Below, in pieces: positions 46,235 to 57,090 of a stretch of 64,000 nucleotides of DNA. The position numbers and the translations under genes were made by a program. Numbering within the stretch: the first letter of the stretch is position 1; each line of letters opens with the position of its first letter. The notes beneath the pieces were generated by a model. That model worked only from the letters and a program-made list of their open reading frames with translations, was not told the DNA's origin and made no database searches. This DNA is from Devosia sp. ZB163 (GTDB taxonomy: Bacteria; Pseudomonadota; Alphaproteobacteria; Rhizobiales; Devosiaceae): positions 744,001 through 808,000 of the forward strand of contig NZ_JAQRMY010000002.1 of assembly GCF_028613635.1 (NCBI RefSeq), in the 5' to 3' direction.

Positions 46235-46951
46235 TTGGATCCGCTGAACTACTGGGCTATCGCCGAGCGCGACATCGAAATCCAGAACCCCATCACCGAC
46301 CGCAAACTGAGGCTGCTCGACGACTATTGTGATGTGGCCGATGGCCTCAGCGTCCTGGATATCGGCTGCGGCAAGGCGTGGCTGATGCGGCAGTGGGCCG
46401 AGCGCCATGCCATCGAGGGCGTCGGCATCGACGTCAATGCCCGCTTCCTCGAGGTCGCACGTCGCAAGGCCCCGGCGCGGGGGCGGCTCACCTTCCACAA
46501 TTCATCGGCCAAGCGCTTCCCGGTCGCGATGGAGAGCTACGACATCGTCCTCTGCCTGGGAGCCTCGTTCGCCATCGGCGACGTGCCCGCAGCGCTCGAG
46601 TGGATGGTCGCAGCGACCAAGCCGGGCGGGCGTGTGGTGATCGGCGACCTGGTGCTCAAGCACCCGCCCGTGGTGTCGAAGGGCGATATCCTGCCGCCCG
46701 ACACTATCGGGATGATGGGCATCGTCGAGCGCCACGGTGCCGAGGTGTCGGCAACGATCAGCGCCTCCGAGGCCGATTTCGAGCGCTATGCCAGCCATCA
46801 CCGGCACGCGACGCTCACCTGGGCCCGGGCGAACCCGCAGCATCCGGACCACGATGAAGTGCTGGCCAAGAGCCGGACGGATTGGCTCTACTACCAGCGG
46901 ACCATCCGCCCGATGCTGGGCTGGACGATCTTGGTGGGACGCAAGGGCTAG
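46235..46951 (+). CDS. Class I SAM-dependent methyltransferase
   Basis: The 238-residue protein has motif I VLDIGCGKAWL at about 40-50, then GVGIDVNARFLEVA and the motif IV region YDIVLCLGASFAIGD. The C-terminus has GWTILVGRKG. It resembles the UbiE/Methyltransf_25 group acting on small molecules; the substrate is unknown. The start is TTG at 46235 with GGAGGG at the right distance. The gene follows the IMPase gene closely and is convergent with an MFS gene. Confidence 0.9.
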   Translation: MDPLNYWAIAERDIEIQNPITDRKLRLLDDYCDVADGLSVLDIGCGKAWLMRQWAERHAIEGVGIDVNARFLEVARRKAPARGRLTFHNSSAKRFPVAMESYDIVLCLGASFAIGDVPAALEWMVAATKPGGRVVIGDLVLKHPPVVSKGDILPPDTIGMMGIVERHGAEVSATISASEADFERYASHHRHATLTWARANPQHPDHDEVLAKSRTDWLYYQRTIRPMLGWTILVGRKG

Positions 46952-46958
46952 CGGCGGG

Positions 46959-48221
46959 TCAGTGCCCGCCGTCGCCGTGATGCGCGTATTGCGGGCTGAC
47001 ACCGAACAGCCGGCCCTTCTCGGCGATCAGCACGCAGCCCAGCGTCAGCAGCCCCATGATGAGGTAGCCGGCGGCGGTGGGGGTCACCGTGCCGTCGAAC
47101 ATCTGGCCGAAAGCGGTACCGATCACCACGCCGCCAACCGTCTGGGTGAAGCCGAACACCGATGCCGCGGTGCCGGCGACCGCGCCGAGCGGTTCCATGG
47201 ACAGCGAATTCATGTTCGAGGCCGCCCAGCCGAACATCCACTGCACGACCAGCAGCAGGCCGAAGAACAGCCATAGCGGCATGAAGCCGGCGAGGCTGAA
47301 GGCAACGAGCAGCGCCGCCGCTCCTACATAAACGATGATGGAGAAGTGGCTGAGCCGGCGCATGCCGAAGCGACTGACGATGCGCGAATTGGTAAAGGCG
47401 CCGATCGACATTGTGCCGGCCATCAGCGCGAAGGCGACAGGGAACAGCGCCCCCAGCCCGTAAATCTCGACGAAGATCTGCTGGCTGGTGGAGATGAAGC
47501 TGAACAGCCCGGCGAACAGGAACATGCCGGCGAGGCCATAGAACAGCGCCGAGCGGTTGGTGAGCACGAGGCGGAAGCCCTCGGCGATGGCGCTGAGCGT
47601 CAGCGGCCGGCGGTACTCCGGACGCAGCGTTTCGGGCAGGCGGAAGAAGGCCCAGATGCTGATGAGCGTGGCGAGGCCGCCCATGAACAGGAAGATGTAC
47701 TGCCACGGCCCCGACAACAGGATCACCTGGCCAATGCCCGGCGCGAGGATCGGGACGACCATGAACACCATGAAGGTCAGCGACATCACTTCGGCCATGG
47801 CGCGGCCCGAGTATTTGTCGCGCACGATCGAGGTGGCGATCACACGGGTGGCGGCGGCGCCCAGTCCCTGGGTGAAGCGGATGGCGAGCAGGATCGCGAA
47901 TGTCGGCGCAAACACGGCTGCGAAGGCGCAGATCACATAGATCGCGAGCCCGATCAGCAGCGGCCCGCGCCGGCCGAAACGATCGGACAGCGGCCCGAAA
48001 GCGAGCTGGGCAAAGCCGAAGCCAAGCATGTAGACGCCGACGACGAACTGACGCTCGTTCTCGTGGCTTATGCCGAGTGCTTCGCCCATGTAGGGCAGCG
48101 CGGGAAGCATGACGTCGATGGCCAGCGCATTGAGCGCCATCAAGGCAGCGACAAGGGCAATGAACTCGACGCGGGACAGCTCCCGCGTTGAATGGGCAGT
48201 ATCGGACATGTGGTAGCTCAT
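46959..48221 (-). CDS. Bcr/CflA-type multidrug efflux MFS transporter
   Basis: The ~420-residue, 12-span protein is a paralogue of the gene at 43978-45213. It has EFIALVAALMALNALAIDVML, GPLSDRFGRRGPLL and RFTQGLGAAATRVIATSIVRD (each shown in part). The C-terminus has a His-rich tail (YAHHGDGGH), which might bind a metal but is unproven. The start is uncertain: ATGs at 48221 and 48209 are both possible, and neither has a strong ribosome-binding site. Confidence 0.92.
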   Translation of the reverse strand: MSYHMSDTAHSTRELSRVEFIALVAALMALNALAIDVMLPALPYMGEALGISHENERQFVVGVYMLGFGFAQLAFGPLSDRFGRRGPLLIGLAIYVICAFAAVFAPTFAILLAIRFTQGLGAAATRVIATSIVRDKYSGRAMAEVMSLTFMVFMVVPILAPGIGQVILLSGPWQYIFLFMGGLATLISIWAFFRLPETLRPEYRRPLTLSAIAEGFRLVLTNRSALFYGLAGMFLFAGLFSFISTSQQIFVEIYGLGALFPVAFALMAGTMSIGAFTNSRIVSRFGMRRLSHFSIIVYVGAAALLVAFSLAGFMPLWLFFGLLLVVQWMFGWAASNMNSLSMEPLGAVAGTAASVFGFTQTVGGVVIGTAFGQMFDGTVTPTAAGYLIMGLLTLGCVLIAEKGRLFGVSPQYAHHGDGGH

Positions 48222-48309
48222 GATGGCCGGGGAGGCGGCCGGAAAGGCCGGCAACATGCTCCCACGGCTTGGATTTGGCAACCCGTTAGGGTCCTAATAG
48301 TTCCGTGGT

Positions 48310-49533
48310 TCAGGCCGACTTCAGTGCGAAGGACGGGGCGCTCCGCTCCTTGATCGGCAGGTGTACGGCAGCCGAGGCGAGCCCGAGCAGGATACCCAGG
48401 TACCACACGAGACTGTACGAGCCCGTGTGGTCGTAGACGAAGCCGCCCAGCCATACGCCGACGAACGAGCCGACCTGATGGCTGAGGAAGGCGATGCCGT
48501 AGAGCATGCCCATGTACCGCGCCCCGAAGAACAGCGTCACGAGGCCGGCGGTAGGCGGCACCGTGGAGAGCCACAACAGGCCCATCGCGCCGGCGAAGAC
48601 ATAGGCGCTGAGTTCGGTCACCGGCAGCAGCACGAACAGGCCGATGGCGACGGCGCGACTGAAGTAGATCGTCGCCAGCAGCATCTGCTTGGGCACGCGG
48701 CCGCCGAGGTACCCGGCGAGCAGCGAGCCGACGATGTTGAACAGCCCGATCACCGCGATGGCCCAGCTACCCACTTCCGGCGGCAGGCCGCACTGCACGA
48801 GGTAGGCGGGCATGTGCACGTTGACGAAGGCAAGGTGGAAGCCGCAGACGAAGAAGCCGATGACCAGCAGCCGATATGAGCTGAAGCCCCAGGCCCGGCG
48901 CAGCGCCTCCATGAAGGGCAGGTCGATCTGGTCGGGCGCGCGCTCGGTACGGCCGCGCAGCGCAAAGGTCAGCGGGATCGTCAGTGCGAGGAGCACCGCT
49001 GCGTAGAGCAGGGCAGTCTGCCAGCCAAAACCGGTGATGACGGCCTGGCCGATCGGCGCGAACAGGAACTGGCCGAAGGACGAGGCTGCCGTGGCGATGC
49101 CGAAGATGAGGGTGCGCTTCTCCTGCGGCACGCTGCGCCCGAACGCGATCATCACGATCGAGAAGGACGAGGTGGCGATGCCGACACCGGTGATCACGCC
49201 GGCCGTGAGGTTGAGCAGCGTCCCCGTCGGCGAGACGATCATCAGCAGAAGGCCCGCGGCGTAGATCAGGAGGCCCCCGACGATCACCTTGGCCGTCCCG
49301 TAGCGATCCGCAAGACCACCGGCGAACGGCTGGGCGACGCCCCAGGCGAGGTTCTGGATGGCCATGGCCATGCCCCAGGCCTCGCGCGTCAGCCCCAGGT
49401 CACCGGCCATGGGCAGCGTGAGCAGCCCGAAACTCGTGCGGATACCGTTCGTCACCGCGGCGATGGCGCAGCCGGCAACGATCAGGAGGAGGAGCGGCAT
49501 CGCGATGGAGCGGGGTGCGGCAATGGAGGACAT
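48310..49533 (-). CDS. MFS transporter (monocarboxylate/oxalate-formate-like)
   Basis: The 407-residue protein has 12 predicted spans and the pattern AVTNGIRTSFGLLTLPMAGD in helix 1, FAGGLADRYGTAKVIVGG as motif A and GGRVPKQMLLATIYFSRA in the second half. This resembles the MFS group containing oxalate/formate and monocarboxylate carriers. The substrate is not predictable. Frame upstream of 49533 looks untranslated. It lies on the same strand as the preceding Bcr/CflA gene, 88 bases apart. Confidence 0.9.
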   Translation of the reverse strand: MSSIAAPRSIAMPLLLLIVAGCAIAAVTNGIRTSFGLLTLPMAGDLGLTREAWGMAMAIQNLAWGVAQPFAGGLADRYGTAKVIVGGLLIYAAGLLLMIVSPTGTLLNLTAGVITGVGIATSSFSIVMIAFGRSVPQEKRTLIFGIATAASSFGQFLFAPIGQAVITGFGWQTALLYAAVLLALTIPLTFALRGRTERAPDQIDLPFMEALRRAWGFSSYRLLVIGFFVCGFHLAFVNVHMPAYLVQCGLPPEVGSWAIAVIGLFNIVGSLLAGYLGGRVPKQMLLATIYFSRAVAIGLFVLLPVTELSAYVFAGAMGLLWLSTVPPTAGLVTLFFGARYMGMLYGIAFLSHQVGSFVGVWLGGFVYDHTGSYSLVWYLGILLGLASAAVHLPIKERSAPSFALKSA

Positions 49534-49700
49534 CGTGAGGACTCGATGAGAATTGTCTGCCGTGTACTTACACGTGCGAGCGTCCGGCGAGAAACGCATT
49601 TCGGTGATGCCGGCGATCACCCAAAGTGATTGCGAGGCTATGCCGCAGTTGACCCGCCGCGACGGAGGACTATCTACGGGGGAGCATCGGAGCCAGCCAC

Positions 49701-50021
49701 GTGATCCGCCATATCGTCTTCTTCACCGCCAAGGATCCCGCCGATCTCGAGAGGATCGTCGAGGGGCTCGAACTGCTCGGCCAGATCCCCCATTCGCAGC
49801 ACTTCGAGGTGACGCGGAACACCAAGGTGGACCAGTTCGGCAACGACGTGGACGTCGTGGTCTATGCCGAGTTCGCCGACGAGGCGGCGCTCGCCGCCTA
49901 CAAGGCGCACCCGATCTATGCCGAGGCCACCCGGCGCGTCCGGCCGCTGCGCGAGCTGCGTTTCGCGGCCGATGTCACCGCGCTGGAAGCCGACGTCGCG
50001 ATGGTGCGGCGCTCCGCCTGA
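49701..50021 (+). CDS. Dabb (stress-responsive alpha-beta barrel) protein
   Basis: The 106-residue protein begins MIRHIVFFTAKDPADLERIVEGL and contains VVVYAEFADEAALAAYKAHPIYAEATRRV in shortened form, the hallmark of the Dabb domain with its HP..Y motif. These proteins form dimeric ferredoxin-like barrels, and only some are enzymes. The start is GTG at 49701 with GGAGC upstream. It is a single gene, divergent from the MFS gene. Confidence 0.9.
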   Translation: MIRHIVFFTAKDPADLERIVEGLELLGQIPHSQHFEVTRNTKVDQFGNDVDVVVYAEFADEAALAAYKAHPIYAEATRRVRPLRELRFAADVTALEADVAMVRRSA

Positions 50022-50144
50022 CCGGGTAGATTATTCTCACATCGCTGCAAGAACCCCTCCCGAACGGATGAATATTCTCGCGCTTTGGTTGCGTCCGGAC
50101 TGAGCGCGGCTCAGTTTGCCCCAACTAAGCGAGGGGCGAGTGCC

Positions 50145-50603
50145 GTGGAGATCAAGGAAACCGAGCCGATGCTGGTGCTGAGCGCCACGCGCCGGCTCAC
50201 CATCCCGCAGATACGGCAGGTCAGTCCCGAGCTCACTGGCGAGATCGACGCCGAGATCGAGCGATGCGGCTTCGGCATGGCCGGACCGTGGGTGTTCATC
50301 TCGCACCACCTCCCCAGGGACAGCAGGACCGCGTTCGACATTCGCTTCTGCCGGCCCGTGGCGAACCTCGATGGCTATGATGGCCCGTTCGAGGTGCAGC
50401 AGCTCGAGCCGATCATGGTAGCGAGCGCGCTCCACCAGGGATCGATGCGGACCCTGTTCACGCAGGGCTACGCGCCTCTGGTACAGGCGATCGAGTTCTC
50501 ACGGCACACCTTCTCGGGCGAAAGCCGCGAGATCTATCATCAGTGGGCCGGGCAGGGCGCCCGTTACCATCGCATCGAAATCCAGTTCGGACTGGCTTCG
50601 TAG
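50145..50603 (+). CDS. GyrI-like effector-binding domain protein
   Basis: The 152-residue protein has the pattern of stand-alone GyrI-like (AraC/MerR effector-binding) domains. It opens VEIKETEPMLVLSATRRLTI, then GPWVFISHH and FDIRFCRPV, and ends HQGSMRTLFTQGYAPLVQAI and SREIYHQW. The domain binds small cationic or hydrophobic molecules; no DNA-binding part is present. The start GTG at 50145 has GAGGGGCGAG upstream and is preferred over an in-frame codon at 50085. Confidence 0.82.
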   Translation: MEIKETEPMLVLSATRRLTIPQIRQVSPELTGEIDAEIERCGFGMAGPWVFISHHLPRDSRTAFDIRFCRPVANLDGYDGPFEVQQLEPIMVASALHQGSMRTLFTQGYAPLVQAIEFSRHTFSGESREIYHQWAGQGARYHRIEIQFGLAS

Positions 50604-50777
50604 GCCGCGGTAGGTTACGTGCCATGTCCGCAATCACTGCGCAGTCGGGGGGAACACACATGACAGCACTCATCGCCGAGCGCCGGCGGGCCCATGCCGG
50701 TATGTGTGCGAGCGGTTTCTCCGCTCTTTCGATTGTCTGCGGTGCTCCGCACGCCGCGATTGCAGGATCCTTGCTTG

Positions 50778-51803
50778 ATGCAACTCCTCAACGAGACTGC
50801 CTATGAGGCCGTCCGCCCTCTGCTGACAGAGACCATCTCACGCCACGCCCCGGTTGCCGCGATACTCGCCGGCACACTTGAGGGGGTGATCTGGACCGAC
50901 GACCCCGCCCAGCCGACCGTAGTGCTGGTATCCGATGGGGAGGCCAGCTTCCTCGCCGGTGATCCCGACCGACTGGTGCAGCCCGCCGTGCTGCGAGCGC
51001 TCATCCCTGCCTGGACTTACCTCCTACCGGATGACAACTGGATCCACCGGTTGTCCGAGGTCTGGGACAACCCGTTCGCGCGACCGCATCCGAGGCTGCG
51101 ATTTGCCCTGGAGCAGCCGCCGACCGGGTCGACGCTGCCGCCTGGATTCGAGCTCGTACGCATCGACCGGGCCGGTGTGGCGGAGCACCCCGCACTGCAC
51201 GATCTCGCGGGCGATGGCTGGCGATCCCGCGATGACTTCCTCGAACTGGGCATCGGCTACGCTGTGCTGCACGAGGGTGCCGTGGTGAGCCATTGCACCG
51301 CCGACTGCGTCGTCGACGGTCGTGCCGAGCTTGGTGTCGGCACTGAGGAGGGCTTCCGCCGGTTGGGGCTGGCGCGCGCAGCGGCCACCGCGGCAGTCGG
51401 CGAATGCCTGCGGCGCGGCGTCGCCGATGTTGGCTGGCACTGTCATGCCTCGAACGCCGGCTCGATCCGCATCGCTGAAGCCGTCGGCATGCGGCGGCAA
51501 GCGGCCTATTTCGGCTATTCGAGCAATCTGCCGGCCGAGAACGTCGGCGATCTGAGCCCGGAACAGTGCCGCGACTGGGCCGCGCACCTCGAAGCCGCCG
51601 CGGCGAAGGTGATCTGGCACGGCTTCCACGCCGCCGGAGCCTGGGCGCTGGCTGGTGAACCCGACCGGGCCCTGCGCTGCCTCGAACGGCTGGTGGGGAG
51701 CGGCTGGCAGGGCCGAGCCGAATGGCTCGAGGACCACTGGGCCTTCGCCGCGATCCGCGACAGCGCCGCATTCAAGGCCATCGTGGCCCGGCAGCGTGGA
51801 TAG
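50778..51803 (+). CDS. GNAT-family N-acetyltransferase (ZmaR/PF12746-like)
   Basis: The 341-residue protein has an N-terminal region (about 1-130) with WTDDPAQPTVVLVSDGEASFLAG and a C-terminal GNAT core with LGVGTEEGFRRLGLARAAATAAV followed by WHCHASNAGSIRIAEAVGM. This matches GNAT proteins of the ZmaR-like group. The last ~70 residues look like a helical repeat (AAGAWALAGEPDRALRCLERL), an uncommon extension. A short frame at 50660-50806 with a strong ribosome-binding site overlaps its start. Confidence 0.85.
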   Translation: MQLLNETAYEAVRPLLTETISRHAPVAAILAGTLEGVIWTDDPAQPTVVLVSDGEASFLAGDPDRLVQPAVLRALIPAWTYLLPDDNWIHRLSEVWDNPFARPHPRLRFALEQPPTGSTLPPGFELVRIDRAGVAEHPALHDLAGDGWRSRDDFLELGIGYAVLHEGAVVSHCTADCVVDGRAELGVGTEEGFRRLGLARAAATAAVGECLRRGVADVGWHCHASNAGSIRIAEAVGMRRQAAYFGYSSNLPAENVGDLSPEQCRDWAAHLEAAAAKVIWHGFHAAGAWALAGEPDRALRCLERLVGSGWQGRAEWLEDHWAFAAIRDSAAFKAIVARQRG

Positions 51804-51819
51804 TCACGAGAAAAAGCAA

Positions 51820-51843
51820 AGGCCGCGCCTGTTGGCACGGCCT
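51820..51843 (-). terminator. Rho-independent terminator of grxD
   Basis: AGGCCGYGCC-type arms make a 10-base stem with one G-T pair and a 4-base loop. On the minus strand TTGCTTTTTC follows. It starts 23 bases after the grxD stop. Confidence 0.9.
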
Positions 51844-51866
51844 GTCTGCTCGTCTGCGAGATGGTG

Positions 51867-52202
51867 TCAGGCGGTCTGCTTGACCGCGATGCCCTTCTCG
51901 GCGAGGTGTGTCTGCAACTCGCCCGCCTGGAACATCTCGGTGACGATGTCGGCGCCGCCGACGAACTCGCCCTTGACGTAGAGCTGCGGAATGGTCGGCC
52001 AGTTGGCATAGGCCTTGATGCCCTCGCGCAGTTCCTGGTTCTCCAGCACGTTGGCGCTCTGGTAGTCGACGCCGAGATAGCCGAGAATCTGCACGACGCG
52101 GCCCGAGAAGCCGCACATCGGGAAGTCGGGCGTGCCCTTCATGTAGAGGAACACGTCGTTGTTCTTCACCTGCTCGTCGATCAGTGCGTTGATGTCGCTC
52201 AT
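51867..52202 (-). CDS. grxD: Monothiol glutaredoxin Grx4/GrxD
   Basis: GrxD carries [2Fe-2S] clusters bound with glutathione and partners with BolA. The 111-residue protein has the monothiol CGFS motif with Cys30, preceded by YMKGTPDFPM, followed by WPTIPQLYVKGEFVGGADI. The start at 52200-52202 has GAAAGGC upstream. In alphaproteobacteria grxD usually sits right next to bolA; here two HAD genes lie between them. Confidence 0.97.
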   Translation of the reverse strand: MSDINALIDEQVKNNDVFLYMKGTPDFPMCGFSGRVVQILGYLGVDYQSANVLENQELREGIKAYANWPTIPQLYVKGEFVGGADIVTEMFQAGELQTHLAEKGIAVKQTA

Positions 52203-52287
52203 ATGCATGCCTTTCAGGCCGGAGAACGTGCCGGCTGCGTTACCCGTTAGATAGTCCTGCAATGCGGCGCTGTCGAGGTGGTCATCG

Positions 52288-52923
52288 TCATTTGACGATG
52301 CTTAGCCGCTCCGCGATCCAGGAATGGCCGCTGCAATCGGTCACGTCGGTGAACAGCACACCTTCCCAGCCATGGGCGTTGGCGGCGGCGATGACTTCTG
52401 CGGAATCGTCGAAGAGCAATGGCGGCTGCTCAAGCGGGCCGATGAACGCTTCGGCGCGACGGAAGAACTCCGGGTTCGGCTTGGCTGCTCCGAAACGTGC
52501 AGCGTAGAACATGTCGTCGAACAGATGACGCAGCTTCAATTCGTTCCAGAGATATGTAGCGCGGATGTGCTCCTGGTTCGTCGCCACGTAGAGCCTTACG
52601 CCGCGCGCAGACCGGAGCTGCTTGATTACCTCGAGCAGCTGGAAGTTGAGGTGGCTGTCCCGCGCGATCCAGTAGCCGATGAAATCCATCGTGCTGCCGC
52701 GGTAGCCGACCGTGGGCAGGAACTCGTCGAGCGCGGCCACCAGCGATTTCTGGCCGGTCAGAACACGTTCGAAGGATGGGTCGAACAGCGCCTGGAAGCG
52801 GGAGGGCTCGACACCCATGTCCGCCAGCAGGTGTTCATCCCAGTATCGCCGCGCCGCCTCGTCAGCGTGAAAGCGGCTATGGACCAACACCCCGTCTACG
52901 TCGAAAAGCACTGCCCGCGTCAT
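52288..52923 (-). CDS. HAD-superfamily hydrolase (tandem copy 2)
   Basis: The 211-residue protein has HAD motif I FDVDGV (Asp8 and Asp10), motif II YVATNQE, motif III Lys in GAAKPNPEFF and motif IV LLFDDSAEV. The helical cap lies between motifs I and II. Its closest relative in the window is the gene just upstream, sharing MTR.VLFDVDGVLVH, ATNQEH and GYW.. segments. The substrate is unknown. Confidence 0.92.
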   Translation of the reverse strand: MTRAVLFDVDGVLVHSRFHADEAARRYWDEHLLADMGVEPSRFQALFDPSFERVLTGQKSLVAALDEFLPTVGYRGSTMDFIGYWIARDSHLNFQLLEVIKQLRSARGVRLYVATNQEHIRATYLWNELKLRHLFDDMFYAARFGAAKPNPEFFRRAEAFIGPLEQPPLLFDDSAEVIAAANAHGWEGVLFTDVTDCSGHSWIAERLSIVK

Positions 52924-52935
52924 CGCTGCTCCAGA

Positions 52936-53562
52936 TCACTGCAGTTGGCGGATCACCCACGGATGTCCGGTGACGTCCTCGATCGCCTCGTACTGCACCG
53001 CCTCCCAGCCGTGGGCACGGGCGGCCTTCACGATGTCCTCGCGGTCGTCGAAGAAGAGCGGCGGCTCGGCCTGCGGACCGAGGCGGTTGCTCACCCAGTC
53101 GAAATAGGGCTTGGCCGGCTTGGCATGCCCGATGCGGGCGGAGTGGAACATGTCCTCGAACAGCTCGCCGAACCTGAGCTGCTGCCACAGCCATTGGGCC
53201 CGCATGTGCTCCTGGTTGGTGGCGAGATAGAGCGTCGTGCCGGCCGCCTTCAGCCGCGCCACGACGTCCAGCAGCGGCTGGTTGACGTTGCTGTCATGGC
53301 TCAGCCAGTAACCGGCAAAGGCCATGCTCGGCCCGCGATAGCCGAGGCCGGGCAGCGTCCGATCCAGTGCCTCGAGCAACGACATTTGCCCGACGATGAC
53401 CTTCTTGACGAAGACGTCGTAGATGAACTCGTGGTTGAACCGGTCGGGGTCGACCCCGAGATCGGCCAGCAGGTTCTCGTTCCAGCGGACATGCTTCTCA
53501 GGCCGGCCGTGATAGCCGTGGACGAGCACGCCATCGACGTCGAAGAGAACGGTGCGGGTCAT
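52936..53562 (-). CDS. HAD-superfamily hydrolase (tandem copy 1)
   Basis: The 208-residue protein is the paralogue and operon leader of the next HAD gene, 12 bases apart. Motif I is FDVDGVLVHGYHG, motif II LATNQEHMRAQ, motif III Lys in GHAKPAKPYF and motif IV LFFDDREDI. Both proteins end in a conserved GH(S/P)W(I/V) segment. I chose ATG 53562; the upstream frame runs through a dispersed repeat. Function unknown. Confidence 0.92.
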   Translation of the reverse strand: MTRTVLFDVDGVLVHGYHGRPEKHVRWNENLLADLGVDPDRFNHEFIYDVFVKKVIVGQMSLLEALDRTLPGLGYRGPSMAFAGYWLSHDSNVNQPLLDVVARLKAAGTTLYLATNQEHMRAQWLWQQLRFGELFEDMFHSARIGHAKPAKPYFDWVSNRLGPQAEPPLFFDDREDIVKAARAHGWEAVQYEAIEDVTGHPWVIRQLQ

Positions 53563-53577
53563 GGTGCCGCCCCCGAT

Positions 53578-53646
53578 CCTCCCCCGCGGGGCGGGGGAGG
53601 GGCTTCGAGCCGTCCCGAAGGGCAAATCGCTCCAGTGGAGCGATTT
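53578..53646. repeat. Two extragenic hairpins between bolA and the HAD pair
   Basis: The first is CCTCCCCC...GGGGGAGG at 53578-53600. The second has perfect 10-base arms AAATCGCTCC and GGAGCGATTT around AGT at 53624-53646. Neither is followed by a T run, so they look like dispersed intergenic repeats rather than terminators. Similar C-rich elements occur at 20665 and 54658. Confidence 0.65.
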
Positions 53647-53701
53647 GAGGCGAGAAGGCCTTGAGAGCTATGCTCGAAAGGCCCGGCGGCCCCATGCCCC
53701 A

Positions 53702-53935
53702 TCAATCCGGCGCCTTCGTCTGCAGGGCCAGCGAGTGCAGCACGGTGCCCATGTCGGACCCGAACGCCGCGTTCACCATCTGGTGCTGCTGGACGCGGGT
53801 CTTGCCGCGGAAGGCCTCGGAGATGACGGTCGCTGCGTAGTGGTCACCGTCGCCGGCGAGGTCGCGGATTTCGATCTTGGCGTCGGGAAGCGCCGCGAGG
53901 ATGCGTTTTTCGATTTCGTGTGCAGCCATGGCCAT
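53702..53935 (-). CDS. bolA: BolA-family protein
   Basis: The 77-residue protein has the BolA fold: HEIEKRILAALPDAKIEIRDLAGDGDHYAATVIS (in part), then the helix-turn FRGKTRVQQHQMVNAAF with its conserved His, and ALQTKAP at the end. BolA-like proteins pair with CGFS glutaredoxins such as GrxD for iron-sulfur cluster handling. GGGAG lies 8 bases before the ATG at 53933-53935. It lies between msrA and the HAD genes. Confidence 0.95.
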   Translation of the reverse strand: MAMAAHEIEKRILAALPDAKIEIRDLAGDGDHYAATVISEAFRGKTRVQQHQMVNAAFGSDMGTVLHSLALQTKAPD

Positions 53936-54006
53936 GGCACGTCTCCCGAGAAATAGTTGAGCCCGTTGGACATATGGCACGTGGGGCGGGGCGCTTCAAC
54001 GGAAGC

Positions 54007-54031
54007 GGGCGCCGGTTTCCCCGGCGCCCGT
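54007..54031 (-). terminator. Hairpin terminator of msrA
   Basis: A perfect 10-base stem CGGGCGCCGG/CCGGCGCCCG with a 5-base loop lies 5 bases after the msrA stop. The minus-strand tail CTTCCGTTG is only weakly T-rich. Confidence 0.7.
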
Positions 54032-54036
54032 TGCAG

Positions 54037-54552
54037 TCAGGCGGCCTCGCGCTTGGGCAGCTTCCAGTTGGGCCGCACCCAGTGGCAGGTGTAGCCATTG
54101 GGTATACGCTGCAGGTAGTCCTGGTGCTCGGGCTCGGCCTCCCAGAACGGGCCGACCGGCTGCAGCTCGGTCACGACCTTGCCGGGCCAGAGGCCGGAGG
54201 CGTCGACATCCTTGATGGTGTCCTCGGCCACGGCCTTCTGGTCGGCGTTCTCGTAGAAGATCGCGGAACGATAGGCGCGGCCCACGTCGTTGCCCTGCCG
54301 GTTCTTCGTCGACGGATCGTGGATCTGGAAGAAGAACTCCAGGATGTCGCGATAGCTGATGCGGCTCGGATCGAAGATGATCTCGACGGCCTCCGCATGG
54401 TCCCCATGATCGCGATAGGTGGCGTTCGCCTTGCCATCGTCGCCGGAATAGCCGACGCGGGTGGAGATGATCCCGTCCTTGTGGCGCAGCAGCTCCTGCG
54501 CGCCCCAGAAGCAGCCGCCAGCGAGCACCGCCCGCTCGGTATTGGTCGTCAT
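54037..54552 (-). CDS. msrA: Peptide-methionine (S)-S-oxide reductase MsrA
   Basis: MsrA reduces methionine S-sulfoxide in oxidised proteins. The 171-residue protein has the GGCFWGAQE motif with catalytic Cys14, RVGYSGDD and [11 protein letters not shown], all typical. The C-terminal part contains [18 protein letters not shown] with a possible resolving Cys. GGAGAGC precedes the ATG. The gene lies between bolA and purL, an insertion relative to the usual purL-bolA order. Confidence 0.96.
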   Translation of the reverse strand: MTTNTERAVLAGGCFWGAQELLRHKDGIISTRVGYSGDDGKANATYRDHGDHAEAVEIIFDPSRISYRDILEFFFQIHDPSTKNRQGNDVGRAYRSAIFYENADQKAVAEDTIKDVDASGLWPGKVVTELQPVGPFWEAEPEHQDYLQRIPNGYTCHWVRPNWKLPKREAA

Positions 54553-54657
54553 GATGCGCTCTCCATGTTGGGATGCTCAGTATATACGTATTCCGGGCGC
54601 CGATTGTTACAGCGGCTCACGGAAACGGTACTGGAGGCAGTCACCGGGCCCTCCGCG

Positions 54658-54758
54658 CCCCTCCCCCTTGAGGGGAGGGGTTGGGGTGGGGGTCGTGAGG
54701 CGATCACGGTGATCCCCGCGCCACCCCCTCCCTCTGTCCCTCCCCTCAAGGGGGAGGG
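54658..54758. repeat. Inverted pair of C/G-rich elements between purL and msrA
   Basis: Left arm 54658-54693 and right arm about 54721-54758 both contain the CTCCCC(C)TTGAGGGGAGGGG-type core in opposite orientation, so together they could form one long hairpin. Each also has its own smaller dyad. They fill most of the 231-base gap and look like dispersed extragenic repeats. Confidence 0.65.
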
Positions 54759-54783
54759 AAGCGAGGCGGCGACATCGAGTCCC

Positions 54784-57015
<2,232 letters not shown>

Positions 57016-57090
57016 CGAAGAATCCGGGGAGGGGCAGGGGTTCAGGCTCGCTATAACCCAAGCCTTCCCGGGACGACAGGAGAAATCGGC

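Noticed and set aside
54553-54610. Possible msrA promoter with TATACT
   Set aside because: A -10-like TATACT is present on the minus strand at 54580-54585, but no acceptable -35 was found at the right distance.
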